Assembly: GCA_031432545.1 (NCBI GenBank)
Contig: JAVKGX010000012.1
Span: 1 to 52,921 of the forward strand
Source: Armatimonadota bacterium
Lineage (GTDB): Bacteria > Sysuimicrobiota > Sysuimicrobiia > Sysuimicrobiales > Sysuimicrobiaceae
DNA length: 52,921 nt
Direction of reading: 5' to 3'
The notes beneath the pieces are model-generated. The model saw nothing but the letters and a program-made list of their open reading frames with translations. It ran no database searches and had not been told where the DNA came from. The position numbers and the translations under genes were made by a program. The stretch's first letter is position 1, and every line of letters starts with the position of its first letter. Shown here piece after piece: positions 15,854 through 24,719 of this stretch.

Positions 15854-17026
15854 TCAGATGCGCTCCGGCAGGACCCGAAGGCGCTCGCCGGCCGAGCGCA
15901 GGGTAGACTCCCTCTTGGGGAAGGCGAACCGGATGTAGCGGCGGCCCAGGGCGGGGTCGTGGAAAAACGAGGAGCCTGGCACCGTCGCCACGCCCACCTC
16001 GCGGACGAGGTGGTGCGCGAACGCCACGTCGTCGCCGAAGCCGAACCGCTCGATGCCGGCCATGATGTAGTAGGCACCCCGCGGCACCAGCGGCCTGAAG
16101 CCGACCTCGCTCAGGATGCTCAGCAGCAGGTCGCGCTTGGCCCGGTAGGCATCCGCCATCGCTTGGTAGTAGGCGGCGGGAAACCGCAGGGCGGTGATCC
16201 CGGCCTCCTGTAGGGGGGCCGGGGCGCCGACGGTCAAAAAGTCGTGCGCCCGCCGGACGGCCATCGTGACGTCCTCGTCACGGATCGCCACCCACCCCAC
16301 CCGCCAGCCGGTGACGCTGTAAGTCTTGCTCATGGAGTTGACGGTGATCGTGCGCTCGGCCATGCCGGGCAGCGACGCGATGCTCACGTGATCCGCGCCG
16401 TCGTAGAGGATGTGCTCGTAGACCTCGTCGGTGATCGCCAGCGCGTCGTACTCGATGCACAGCTCGGAGATCCACCGCAGCTCCTCGCGGGTGAACACCT
16501 TGCCGGTGGGGTTGTGGGGGGTGTTGACGATGACCGCCTTCGTCCTCGGCCCGAACGCACCGCGCAGTTCGTCCAAATCGAACGGGCAGCCGGGCCGATC
16601 GCAATCCAAAGGCACGTAGCGCAGCGACGCACCCGACAGCACCGCATCCGGACCGTAGTTCTCGTAGAACGGCTCGAAGACGATCACCTCGTCGCCTGGG
16701 TTCACCGTCGCCAGCAGCGCCGCCATCATGCCCTCGGTCGCCCCACAGGTGACGGTGATGTGGCGGTCGGAGTCGTATTCGACCCCGTTGTAGGCGGCCA
16801 TCTTTTCCGACAGGGCGGCGCGGAAGTTGGGCGCTCCCCAGGTGATCGCGTACTGGTTCACGCCGCCGTCCAGGGCCCGTTTGGCCGCCTCCAGCAGCTC
16901 GGTCGGCGGATCGAAGTCGGGGAACCCCTGTGCGAGGTTGATTCCCCCGTGCAGGTTGTTCAGCCGGGTCATTTCCCGGATGACCGACTCCTGGAACAGC
17001 GAGACGCGCTGCGCCGTTCTGGCCAC
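15854..17026 (-). CDS. pyridoxal-phosphate class I/II aminotransferase
   Basis: A fold-type I aminotransferase of about 390 residues: QGFPDFDPP substrate loop, CGATEGMMAAL (phosphate-binding), the NTPHNPTGKVF turn, ITDEVYEHI, and the PLP lysine in SMSKTYSVTGWRVG. It is close to the kynurenine/glutamine transaminase and methionine aminotransferase group, but donor and acceptor cannot be decided. I favour GTG 17026 (product MARTAQRVSLFQESV), because GAGG lies 8 bases upstream and family members start about there; ATG 17056 is possible and lies 4 bases after the fabI stop. It separates relA-fabI from dtd. Confidence 0.9.
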   Translation of the reverse strand: MARTAQRVSLFQESVIREMTRLNNLHGGINLAQGFPDFDPPTELLEAAKRALDGGVNQYAITWGAPNFRAALSEKMAAYNGVEYDSDRHITVTCGATEGMMAALLATVNPGDEVIVFEPFYENYGPDAVLSGASLRYVPLDCDRPGCPFDLDELRGAFGPRTKAVIVNTPHNPTGKVFTREELRWISELCIEYDALAITDEVYEHILYDGADHVSIASLPGMAERTITVNSMSKTYSVTGWRVGWVAIRDEDVTMAVRRAHDFLTVGAPAPLQEAGITALRFPAAYYQAMADAYRAKRDLLLSILSEVGFRPLVPRGAYYIMAGIERFGFGDDVAFAHHLVREVGVATVPGSSFFHDPALGRRYIRFAFPKRESTLRSAGERLRVLPERI

Positions 17027-17060
17027 TCTTCGATCCTCGCGAAGCGGACCACCCATTCCC

Positions 17061-17825
17061 CTATATCCCCATCACGTGGTAGCCGGCGTCGACGAACAAC
17101 ACCTGTCCCGTCACACCGCGCGCCAGGTCGGAGCACAGCAACACCGCCGCATCCCCGACCTCCTCCTGGTCCACGGTGCGACGCAGCGGTGCCCTCTGCG
17201 CGTAGGCCTCGATGAACCCCGACAGCCCCGCCACCGCGCGCGCGGACGCCGTCTTGATGGGGCCGGCGGAGATCGCGTTCACGCGGATGCCCTTCTCCCC
17301 GAGCTCGTAGGCCAGGTAGCGCACCGACGTCTCCAGCGCAGCCTTGGCCGTGGCCATGACGTTGTAGTTCGGAAACACCCGCCCGCTGGCAGCGAACGTG
17401 AGCGTGACGATCGCGCCGCCCCGGGGCATCAACGGCTCGACGGTGCGGGCAGCCGCCACCAGGGAGTACGCGCTGACGTTGTGTGCCAGCAGGTAGCCGT
17501 CTCGGCTCGTGTCGACGAACCGCCCGCGCAGGTCTTCGGTCTTTGCGAATGCGATGCTGTGCACGAGCACGTCCACGCGCTCGACCGAGCGGCGCAACTC
17601 CTCCCGCAGCCGCTCCAGGTCCTGGTCCTGCGTCACGTCGCAGCGGATAACCACAGCATCCGACAGGTCGGCCACCAGCTTGCGCACCGTGTCCTCGTTG
17701 CGTTCTTCGCAGGTGAACACGAAGCGTGCGCCCTCGCGGAGGAAGGCCTGCGTGATCCCCCACGCGATGCTCCAACGGTTTGCGACCCCCATGACGAGCG
17801 CGTTGCGCCCGGACAGCAGACCCAT
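17061..17825 (-). CDS. fabI: enoyl-[acyl-carrier-protein] reductase [NADH] FabI
   Basis: FabI performs the last reduction of each fatty-acid elongation cycle. The 254-residue SDR protein has the FabI-type divergent nucleotide motif GVANRWSIAWG, the VLVHSIAFA strand, and catalytic Y154-x6-K161 (YNVMATAK). Where the second conserved FabI tyrosine normally occurs (LxYLG), this protein has LTFAAS, i.e. phenylalanine, as also seen in InhA. It ends HVMGI as many FabI proteins do. The gene lies between relA and an aminotransferase, 92 bases downstream of the stop side of relA. FabI within a relA-dtd neighbourhood is not the usual Firmicutes order. Confidence 0.94.
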   Translation of the reverse strand: MGLLSGRNALVMGVANRWSIAWGITQAFLREGARFVFTCEERNEDTVRKLVADLSDAVVIRCDVTQDQDLERLREELRRSVERVDVLVHSIAFAKTEDLRGRFVDTSRDGYLLAHNVSAYSLVAAARTVEPLMPRGGAIVTLTFAASGRVFPNYNVMATAKAALETSVRYLAYELGEKGIRVNAISAGPIKTASARAVAGLSGFIEAYAQRAPLRRTVDQEEVGDAAVLLCSDLARGVTGQVLFVDAGYHVMGI

Positions 17826-17917
17826 GGTCTTCCTCCTCTCGTCCGCCTCCCCCGCCGCACCGCACGCTACGCCCGTCGAAGTCGTCTCGCGCCGCCCGAC
17901 GGGGACGGTCGGCGGAG

Positions 17918-20125
17918 CTAGGCCGACACCACGCGCTCGACCCGATAGACGTCTGGCATCTTGCCGATGCGCTGCATGACGGCGGTGAGCTGGCCGACGT
18001 TGCGGATGTCCAGCGTCAGGTTGATGACACCCACCTTGTCCTTCCGCACGCGGGCGTTGACCGAGATGACGTTTGTGCGCGCGTCAGCAACGGCGGCCAG
18101 CACGTCCTTCAGCAGCCCGACGCGGTCCATCGCTTCGACCTGAACCTCCACCGGATACGTTCCGTCGGCCGACGGTTCCCACTCGACCTCGATGAGGCGC
18201 TCGGGGCGGCCGCGGAGGTAGGTGATGTTGCGGCAGTCGCGCCTGTGGATCGTGACCCCACGGCCTCGCGTGATATAGCCCACCACCGGATCTCCCGGCA
18301 GCGGCATGCAGCAGCGGGCCAGCGTCATCAGCACGTTCTCGACGCCCCGGACCCGCAGACCCCGCGGCGCCTCCGGCGCCGCTTGGGTCACCGGCGACTC
18401 CACCGCTTCCTCGGAAGCGACTCGTTCGTCGCCCTGCAGCGCCTGCACCACCTGCAGCAGCGACAGGTCGCCGTTGCCCAGCGCCGCGAGCATGTCCTCT
18501 TCGGTGGGCAGCTGCAACCGCTCGGCGGCCTGGCGCAACCGCTCCGATTTCATCAGCGACGACAGCGCACCCAGCCTCCGCAGTTCGCGCTCGAGCAGCT
18601 CACGGCCGCGCGCGATGTTCTCCTCGCGGTGCTGCTTGCGGAACCACTGCCTGATCTTGTTGCGCGCGTTGCTCGTGACGACGAACGACAGCCAGTCCCG
18701 GCTGGGCCCGGCCGACGTCTTCGAGGTGAGGATCTCGACGATGTCGCCGCTGCGCAGCCGGTGGCTGAGCGGCACCAGCCGGCCGTTCACCTTCGCACCG
18801 ACGCAGCGGTGGCCGACGTCCGTGTGGATCCGGTACGCGAAGTCCACCGGCGTTGCGCCGCTGGGGAGGTCGATCACGTCTCCCTTGGGTGTGAAGACGA
18901 AGACCTCGTTCTGGAACAGGTCGAACTTGACCGAGCGCATGAACTCCTGCGCGTCCTGCATCTCCTGGTGCCACTCCAGCAGCTGTCGGATCCAGGAGAG
19001 CTTCTCCTCGAACGCTCGGTCGCGCCCGGCCGCGCGCCCTTCCTTGTAGCGCCAGTGGGCCGCGATCCCGTACTCAGCCTCCTGGTGCATGCGGTGCGTG
19101 CGGATCTGGATCTCCAGAGGCACGCCGCGGTAGATCACCGCCGTATGCAACGACTGGTAGCCGCTGGGCTTGGGGTTGGCGATGTAGTCGTCGAACTCGC
19201 CCGGGATCGGCCGCCACAGCGAGTGGACCACGCCCAGGGCGGCGTAGCAGTCCTTCTCGTCGTCGACGATCACCCGTACGCCCAGCCGGTCGTACACCCG
19301 CGACACGCTGCGCCCCTGGTATTCGGGCCGCTGCAGTTTCCGGTACAGGCTGTAGGCGTGCTTGGGTCGCGCGGTGATGTTCTGTCGCTCCACGCGGATG
19401 CCGGCCCGGTTCAGCTCGCGGTACAGCTCGTCGCTGACGCCGCGCAGGACGTCCTCCTGCTGCGCCCGCGCCTCGGCCAGGGCCTCGGTGATCTCCTTGT
19501 AGGCTTCGGGTTCGAGGATCGCAAACGCCAGGTCCTCGAGTTCGTTCTGCAACTGGCCGATGCCCAGCCGTTTGGCCAGCGGAGCGTAGATCTCCAGGGT
19601 CTCCTGCGCCTTGCGCCGCTGGTGGTCCGCCGGCATGACGGCGATCGTGCGCAGGTTGTGCAGCCGGTCGGCGAGCTTGATGAGGATGATGCGGACGTCC
19701 GAGGCCATCGCGAGGAACATCTTTCGCAGGTTCTCGGCCTGCCGCTCCTCGCGGGTCTTCCACTGGATCTTTCCCAGTTTGGTCACCCCATCGACCAGGT
19801 TGGCGATCTCCTCGCCGAAGGTCGCACGCACCTCGTCCAGGGTGTGTCGGGTGTCCTCGGGGACGTCGTGCAGGAGGGCCGCGGCCACCGTCACGGGATC
19901 CAGCCGGAGGTCGGCGACGATCTGGGCCACCGCGACGGAGTGTAGGACGTACGGTTCACCGGACCGCCGTTGCTGGCCCTCGTGGGCCTCGGCCGCGAAC
20001 ACGTAAGCCCGGTGCAAGAGGTTGGCGTCCGCGTTGGGATGGACCTCGCGGACGCGCTCGACCAGCCGCCGCACCGGCTCGGGCAGCTCGACCTGACGCA
20101 CCGTACGCGACGCACGCGTCGCCAT
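17918..20125 (-). CDS. relA: bifunctional-looking RelA/SpoT (p)ppGpp synthetase/hydrolase
   Basis: A full-length RSH protein of 735 residues controlling the stringent response. Order: HD hydrolase domain with H62, H86-D87, E90-D91, D153, N157 all present; synthetase domain (about 250-350) with RPKHAYSLYRKLQ and GYQSLHTAV; TGS (about 405-465); helical region; CC/zinc-finger-like LARCCMPLPGD with H627 and C631; and ACT (about 655-733). Unusually, the synthetase substrate loop reads EFDD (310-313), the acidic ExDD form associated with monofunctional RelA, rather than RxKD of bifunctional enzymes. It starts 3 bases after recJ, as in the conserved recJ-relA-dtd order. Confidence 0.96.
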   Translation of the reverse strand: MATRASRTVRQVELPEPVRRLVERVREVHPNADANLLHRAYVFAAEAHEGQQRRSGEPYVLHSVAVAQIVADLRLDPVTVAAALLHDVPEDTRHTLDEVRATFGEEIANLVDGVTKLGKIQWKTREERQAENLRKMFLAMASDVRIILIKLADRLHNLRTIAVMPADHQRRKAQETLEIYAPLAKRLGIGQLQNELEDLAFAILEPEAYKEITEALAEARAQQEDVLRGVSDELYRELNRAGIRVERQNITARPKHAYSLYRKLQRPEYQGRSVSRVYDRLGVRVIVDDEKDCYAALGVVHSLWRPIPGEFDDYIANPKPSGYQSLHTAVIYRGVPLEIQIRTHRMHQEAEYGIAAHWRYKEGRAAGRDRAFEEKLSWIRQLLEWHQEMQDAQEFMRSVKFDLFQNEVFVFTPKGDVIDLPSGATPVDFAYRIHTDVGHRCVGAKVNGRLVPLSHRLRSGDIVEILTSKTSAGPSRDWLSFVVTSNARNKIRQWFRKQHREENIARGRELLERELRRLGALSSLMKSERLRQAAERLQLPTEEDMLAALGNGDLSLLQVVQALQGDERVASEEAVESPVTQAAPEAPRGLRVRGVENVLMTLARCCMPLPGDPVVGYITRGRGVTIHRRDCRNITYLRGRPERLIEVEWEPSADGTYPVEVQVEAMDRVGLLKDVLAAVADARTNVISVNARVRKDKVGVINLTLDIRNVGQLTAVMQRIGKMPDVYRVERVVSA

Positions 20126-20128
20126 ACC

Positions 20129-23100
20129 TTATCCTGCACCCGACGGCGCTCCCGAAGCAACCGAGGGCGCGGCCACCGCCTCCAGGATCTGCATCGCAGA
20201 CGCCGCCAACGACCACCGGATCCCTTCTTCCCGCGCCGCGCGGGTGCGCTCCCCTTCGGCGAACCGGATGGAGAGCCCCAGGTCCCGCCTGCCGTCCGCC
20301 TCGGGCAGGTTGACCGTCCACCCGCCGTCCACCCGCTCCCGGCTGAGGATGCCGGCCTGTTCGAGGATCTCCAGGACCGCAGGCACGAGTTCGGTCGGAT
20401 CCAAGCCCGTCGTCGTGCGGATCGCTTCGGCCAGGTCGGCGTCCGGCCAGCGCGCCGACGACCCCTTCCGCCTCAGAATCCGGTACACCGCCGCGACGGT
20501 CGCCCGTGTGGGATGCGTCGTCTGGACGGCCCTGCGCGCACGTTCGGCATCGGCCGGCCCGTACAGCAGGTGCATGGTGACCGATTCCCGACCCCTGCCC
20601 GCGGCGGCCGCCCGCAGGAGGAACCCCTCCCGGGACGGCGGGGCCAGCCAGACCAGGTGGCGGACTCCTGCGATCTCGGCCTCCTCGGGCACCGCGCCCG
20701 CGCACACCAGGCAGCGGATCTTCCCCTGCGACAGGAGACTGTACAACGTCTGGCGGATGCGGCGCGGGAGGCGGTCGTGATCGTAGGTGACCCGGTACGG
20801 TGCACGCGCGCGCAGGTTGGATGCGGTCTGGACAGCGCTGCGGGCATCCGACTCGAAGACGACGGCGCTCTCGCCTGCGGCCAGGATCCGATCGAGGATC
20901 GCCCCCCGCTCGGCGGAACCACGCCGGTCCTGGATGCGCACCCCGGTCCGTGCCTGTGTCGCGTACAGCCCCATCCACCCCTCCGGCGCTGCAGCACGCG
21001 GGTCCCACACGCACCACAGCACCGGGCCGGGGTTGCGCGCCACCACCACTTCCGGAGGAGTTGGCTCGCCGAACCCGTCGCCCACGACCGCGGCCCGCTC
21101 GGGCAGCACGACCTCGGCATCGCCACCGTGTAGGTACGCCAACGTGGTGAACACCACGTCGGTCTGACCGGAGCGCACGGCTTCCAGGGCCCGTGTCCTC
21201 TCGCGGCCGCCGACCGTGCCGTGCAGCCTCACTGCACGCACGCCCACCGAGGCCAGGCGCGGCCGCCAGCCCTCCCAGCGGGCATCGCAAACCTCGTCGG
21301 TGGGCAACAGGCACACGACGCGTTCGCCGCCGATCGCGCGTGCTGCGGCGACCAGCAACAGCGCCACCCAGGCTCCGCGGCCCGGACCCGCCACGAGCAC
21401 CGTTCGGTCCGCGTGCAAAGCGCGCGCGGCCCACTGTCGGGGCTCGGTCGATCCGAGGGGGCGATGGAGCAGGTGCAGGCCCAGCCGCTCGATCTGCTCG
21501 TCGCCACCGGCCGCCGCCAGCGCCATGCGCACCAGTTGCGGCCGTGAGGGTCCGCCGTCGGTCGCCTCTTCGATACGCTCGATCAAGACGTTGACGCCCA
21601 ACGACCGGTCCCCGCCACCGGTGACCTGGGTCACCGTCGCCCGGTACCGCGCCCCCCGATCCATCGTCGGCGCGATGCGGCCGGCCAGTACCGCCGCCAG
21701 GTAGCCGACCTGCTCACCGTCGGCACGGCGGACGCGGATGGCGTGGGGATCGTGCGGGTTGTCAGGCTCTCGTTCAAGCACCAGCGGCTCACCGGGTGCG
21801 AGCCGGCCTACCACCGCCTGGCGGTCTTCGAACGTTACGCCGACGACCTTGGTGTAGAACGAAGCCGCCTCCTCGATCCCGCGGTACGCCCCGCTCAGGT
21901 ACTCCTCGCTGCGCTCGAACAGCCGCCCGGTGAGGACGCCGGCGTCGGACAGCACGCGCTCCAGGTCGACCCCGGGCGTCTGCAGGTCCTCGAGCAAAAG
22001 GCGCGGCCCCTCCACTTCGCCCCACCGGTCGCGCTCCAGGCTGCCGGCCACGTCGACTACGGGTTCGGTGAACGCCAACACCTCCGCCAGTTCGGCACCC
22101 CGGAAGGCGAACGCGTCCAGGTAGCGCTCGCCGTCCGTCAGGCGCAGCCGCAGGTGCTCACCCCCGGCCACAGAGACCGCCACCGGACGCAGCCCCCGCA
22201 GCGCGATCACCGGACGCGGGTTCCCGGCACCGAACGGCGCCAGCGACTCCAGTTCGGCCGCCAGCGCCCCGTCGATCTCCTCCAGCCGCGCTTCGGCGTC
22301 GACCTCCACGACGGGAACCAGGTCGTCCGGGGACAGGCGCGCCCGCACGGCCCGCTCGAAGCGTTCGCGAAACGCTTCCAGGCGGTCGGCAGCGACGGTG
22401 ACCCCCGCCGCGGAAGCGTGCCCGCCGAAGCGGTCCAGCAGGTCCCGGCAGTCGTGCAGCGCTTCGACCAGGTTCAGCCCCGGCACACCCCGGGCGGACC
22501 CGCGCGCCACCTCACCTTCTACCGCCAGCAAGACCGAGGGGCGGTAGAACGTCTCCCGCACGCGCGCGGCCGCGATCCCGACCACGCCGGCGTGCCAGTC
22601 CTGCCCCCACACGACGATGCCGGCCCCTCGGTCCAGCCCGAGTTCGGTCACCGCCGCGACGGCTTCGGCCAGGACGCGGTCCTGCAACTGTTGTCGGCGC
22701 ACGTTGTACCGGTTCAGCGCGTCGGCCAGCCGGCCGGCTTCCTCGGGATCGTCCGTGAGCAGCAGGGTCAGTGCCTCGGACGCCGACTCGACCCGGCCGG
22801 AGGCGTTGATGCGGGGGGCGACCTTCCAGGCGACGTCGTCGGCGGAGACCGGACGGCGCTCGGGTGCCAGGCCCGCCGAACCTAGCAGCGCCCGGACACC
22901 GACCAGAGGCGATGCCGCGAGCCGTTCGAGGCCGGCACGGGTCAGGATCCGGTTGTCGCCGACGAGCGGCACGACGTCGGCGATCGTCGCGAGGGCGACA
23001 AGCTCGAGGAGGTCTTCCGACGGGGCCGCCCCCGTACGGCGCCGCAGCGCCCGCACCAGCATCCAGGCGAGCCCGGAAGCACAGTAGTCCGAAAACGCCG

Positions 23101-23680
23101 CCCGCCCGTCCCCACCCCCCGACCCCGATCCCCCGACCTTGGGGTCCACCACGGCGTCGGCCTCCGGCAGGACGGGGGGCGGTTCGTGATGGTCTATGAC
23201 GACGACCTCCATCCCCAGCCGCCGCGCGAGGGCGATCTCCCGGACGGCGCCGATGCCGCAGTCGACCGCGACCAACAGGCGCGTGCCGTCCTCGGCAATC
23301 GCCCGGACGGCGGACTCCGCGAGACCGTAGCCGTCGCGCATCCTGTGCGGGATGAACGTGTGCGCGTCGAAACCCAGCGCGCGCAGGCCCCGCACCAGGA
23401 TCGCAGTCGCGCACACCCCGTCCGCGTCGTAGTCTCCGTAGACCGTGATCTTGGCGCCGGCGCGCGCCGCCCTCAGCACCACCCGGGCGGCCTCCGGCAG
23501 GCCGGGTATGCGGTCCGGATCGGTAAGTTCGCCCAGCGAAGGGCTTAAGAACGCCCGGGCACACACCGGATCCCGGTACCCGCGCAGGGCGAGGACCTGC
23601 GCGGTGATGGGGGCAATGCCTAGGGCCGTTGCGAGGTGTCGGCTTTCGGGAAGGAGCGGGCTGATCCTCCAGCGTGTCAT
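20129..23680 (-). CDS. recJ: RecJ single-strand exonuclease fused to HIRAN and degenerate RecQ-like helicase domains
   Basis: A 1183-residue protein, about twice a normal RecJ. Residues 1-~565 are RecJ: DYDADG (83-88), DCGIG (140-144), DHH (163-165), DHHA1 with RINASGRV and FGGHASAAG (418-426), and an OB-like domain. Residues about 606-705 form a HIRAN domain (VVGVTFEDRQ, LEREPDNPHDPHAI, VGYL), a module that binds 3' single-strand ends in HLTF. Residues about 740-1060 read like a RecQ-type SF2 helicase whose Walker A is GPGRGAW (Lys and Ser/Thr lost) and whose DExH is GDGFG, yet a motif VI-like AAAGRGRES remains; ATP hydrolysis is improbable. The start is ATG 23680; further upstream the frame overlaps the lapA-like gene. 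The ribosome site is weak. 3 bases separate it from relA. Confidence 0.93.
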   Translation of the reverse strand: MTRWRISPLLPESRHLATALGIAPITAQVLALRGYRDPVCARAFLSPSLGELTDPDRIPGLPEAARVVLRAARAGAKITVYGDYDADGVCATAILVRGLRALGFDAHTFIPHRMRDGYGLAESAVRAIAEDGTRLLVAVDCGIGAVREIALARRLGMEVVVIDHHEPPPVLPEADAVVDPKVGGSGSGGGDGRAAFSDYCASGLAWMLVRALRRRTGAAPSEDLLELVALATIADVVPLVGDNRILTRAGLERLAASPLVGVRALLGSAGLAPERRPVSADDVAWKVAPRINASGRVESASEALTLLLTDDPEEAGRLADALNRYNVRRQQLQDRVLAEAVAAVTELGLDRGAGIVVWGQDWHAGVVGIAAARVRETFYRPSVLLAVEGEVARGSARGVPGLNLVEALHDCRDLLDRFGGHASAAGVTVAADRLEAFRERFERAVRARLSPDDLVPVVEVDAEARLEEIDGALAAELESLAPFGAGNPRPVIALRGLRPVAVSVAGGEHLRLRLTDGERYLDAFAFRGAELAEVLAFTEPVVDVAGSLERDRWGEVEGPRLLLEDLQTPGVDLERVLSDAGVLTGRLFERSEEYLSGAYRGIEEAASFYTKVVGVTFEDRQAVVGRLAPGEPLVLEREPDNPHDPHAIRVRRADGEQVGYLAAVLAGRIAPTMDRGARYRATVTQVTGGGDRSLGVNVLIERIEEATDGGPSRPQLVRMALAAAGGDEQIERLGLHLLHRPLGSTEPRQWAARALHADRTVLVAGPGRGAWVALLLVAAARAIGGERVVCLLPTDEVCDARWEGWRPRLASVGVRAVRLHGTVGGRERTRALEAVRSGQTDVVFTTLAYLHGGDAEVVLPERAAVVGDGFGEPTPPEVVVARNPGPVLWCVWDPRAAAPEGWMGLYATQARTGVRIQDRRGSAERGAILDRILAAGESAVVFESDARSAVQTASNLRARAPYRVTYDHDRLPRRIRQTLYSLLSQGKIRCLVCAGAVPEEAEIAGVRHLVWLAPPSREGFLLRAAAAGRGRESVTMHLLYGPADAERARRAVQTTHPTRATVAAVYRILRRKGSSARWPDADLAEAIRTTTGLDPTELVPAVLEILEQAGILSRERVDGGWTVNLPEADGRRDLGLSIRFAEGERTRAAREEGIRWSLAASAMQILEAVAAPSVASGAPSGAG

Positions 23681-23720
23681 CGTCAGTCGCGACGCCCGAG
23701 CCGGCGCAACCGGGACGACC

Positions 23721-24023
23721 TCATGCTCCGTGTCCGGATCCGATGCGCTGCGTATCCTCCACGGTTGCGGGCGCGGTCCGGGCGGCCGACTGCTCCAGGT
23801 GGGCCACCCGCCGACGCAACAGCACGTTGGCGACCAGCATGGGCAGCCCCGCGATCGCAGCGCCCACAAACAGCGCACCCACGATCGCCACCGGCACCGT
23901 GGTTGGGGGCAACCACCAGAAGGCCAACCGCAAGGATACCGGCGTGACGTCGTGCGCGTTGCTCAGAACGAGCAGCACCGCCAGCACGGCCAGTACGAGG
24001 AGGACGGCCAGCAACCCTCGCAT
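23721..24023 (-). CDS. LapA-domain (DUF1049) small membrane protein
   Basis: A 100-residue protein with two transmembrane helices (residues about 3-21 and 43-68) joined by a loop containing HDVTPVSLRLAFWWLP, followed by a short charged cytoplasmic tail (LLRRRVAHLEQ). This matches LapA/YciS-like proteins, which in proteobacteria take part in lipopolysaccharide assembly; in Gram-positive-like genomes the role is unknown. It precedes recJ by 40 bases and probably shares its transcript. A strong promoter ends only a few bases before the ATG, and no ribosome site is visible, hinting at a leaderless or nearly leaderless message. Confidence 0.82.
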   Translation of the reverse strand: MRGLLAVLLVLAVLAVLLVLSNAHDVTPVSLRLAFWWLPPTTVPVAIVGALFVGAAIAGLPMLVANVLLRRRVAHLEQSAARTAPATVEDTQRIGSGHGA

Positions 24024-24035
24024 CGGGTTGGCGAG

Positions 24036-24064
24036 AGTCTAGCACGATCGCCGTCGGCTGTCAG
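24036..24064 (-). promoter_or_regulatory. sigma-70-type promoter before lapA-recJ-relA
   Basis: CTGACA (24064-24059), 17-base spacer, TGC-extended TAGACT (24041-24036). The -35 overlaps a CGGCTG/CAGCCG palindrome. The predicted start is about 6 bases before the ATG of the lapA-like gene. Confidence 0.6.
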
Positions 24065-24076
24065 CCGTCGCGCCCA

Positions 24077-24697
24077 TCACCTGAGCGGTCGGGCGGCGCG
24101 CTGCTCCAGAGCGCGCACGGCTGCGCTGGCCGCCAGTGCCAGCGACGATACGGCCATCGCGCCGGTGACGATCTTGTCCCGGTGGCCCTGGGACACACCC
24201 TGGAACAGCAGCACGCCCAACCCTCCGGCGTTGATGAACGCGGCGACCGCTGCGATGGCGATCACGGCGACCACGGCGACCCGCAGCCCGGCGAGCATCA
24301 CCGGCAGACCCAGGGGGAATTCGACCCGCCAGAAGGTCTGCCAGGGGCTCATCCCCATGCCCCGCGCGGCCTCCACCACCGCCGGGTCCACCGCGTCCAG
24401 TCCCACCACGACGTTGCGCACGAGGATGATCTGCGCGTACGTCACCAGCGCGGTGACCGCGGGCAGACGGCCGAGGCCCATCAGCGGGATCAGCAATACA
24501 AACAGCGCCAGGCTCGGGACCGTGTACAGCACGCCGAGCACCGCCAGCAGCGGTCCGCGCAGACCCCGCACGCGAACCGCGGCGACGCCCAGTGGCAGGG
24601 CGATCGCCGCCGCGATGCCCAGCGACACCAGCACGAGCCAGGCGTGCTGTCCCAGCAGGGTCAGCACGACGTCCGGATGTTCCAGGGCGTAGCGCAC
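24077..24697 (-). CDS. glycine betaine/choline-type ABC transporter permease (second)
   Basis: A 206-residue permease with about five or six hydrophobic segments and the OpuB/OpuC/YehW-type coupling loop VEAARGMGMSPWQTFWRVEFP, in which the EAARGMGMS core is diagnostic of the quaternary-amine family. GTG 24697 is chosen for its GCGAGG ribosome site; it lies 22 bases after the ATPase gene stop. It pairs with the other permease (26689-27330) to form a heterodimeric channel for osmolyte uptake. The gene order permease, binding protein, ATPase, permease matches OpuC and YehZYXW systems. Confidence 0.9.
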   Translation of the reverse strand: MRYALEHPDVVLTLLGQHAWLVLVSLGIAAAIALPLGVAAVRVRGLRGPLLAVLGVLYTVPSLALFVLLIPLMGLGRLPAVTALVTYAQIILVRNVVVGLDAVDPAVVEAARGMGMSPWQTFWRVEFPLGLPVMLAGLRVAVVAVIAIAAVAAFINAGGLGVLLFQGVSQGHRDKIVTGAMAVSSLALAASAAVRALEQRAARPLR

Positions 24698-24719
24698 CGT
24701 CGCCTCGCCGAGATCCCGG

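Noticed and set aside
17826-17917. Possible terminator after relA (CCGCCGAC...GTCGGGCGG)
   Set aside because: The stem has a bulge and no U-run follows; not distinguishable from GC-rich background.
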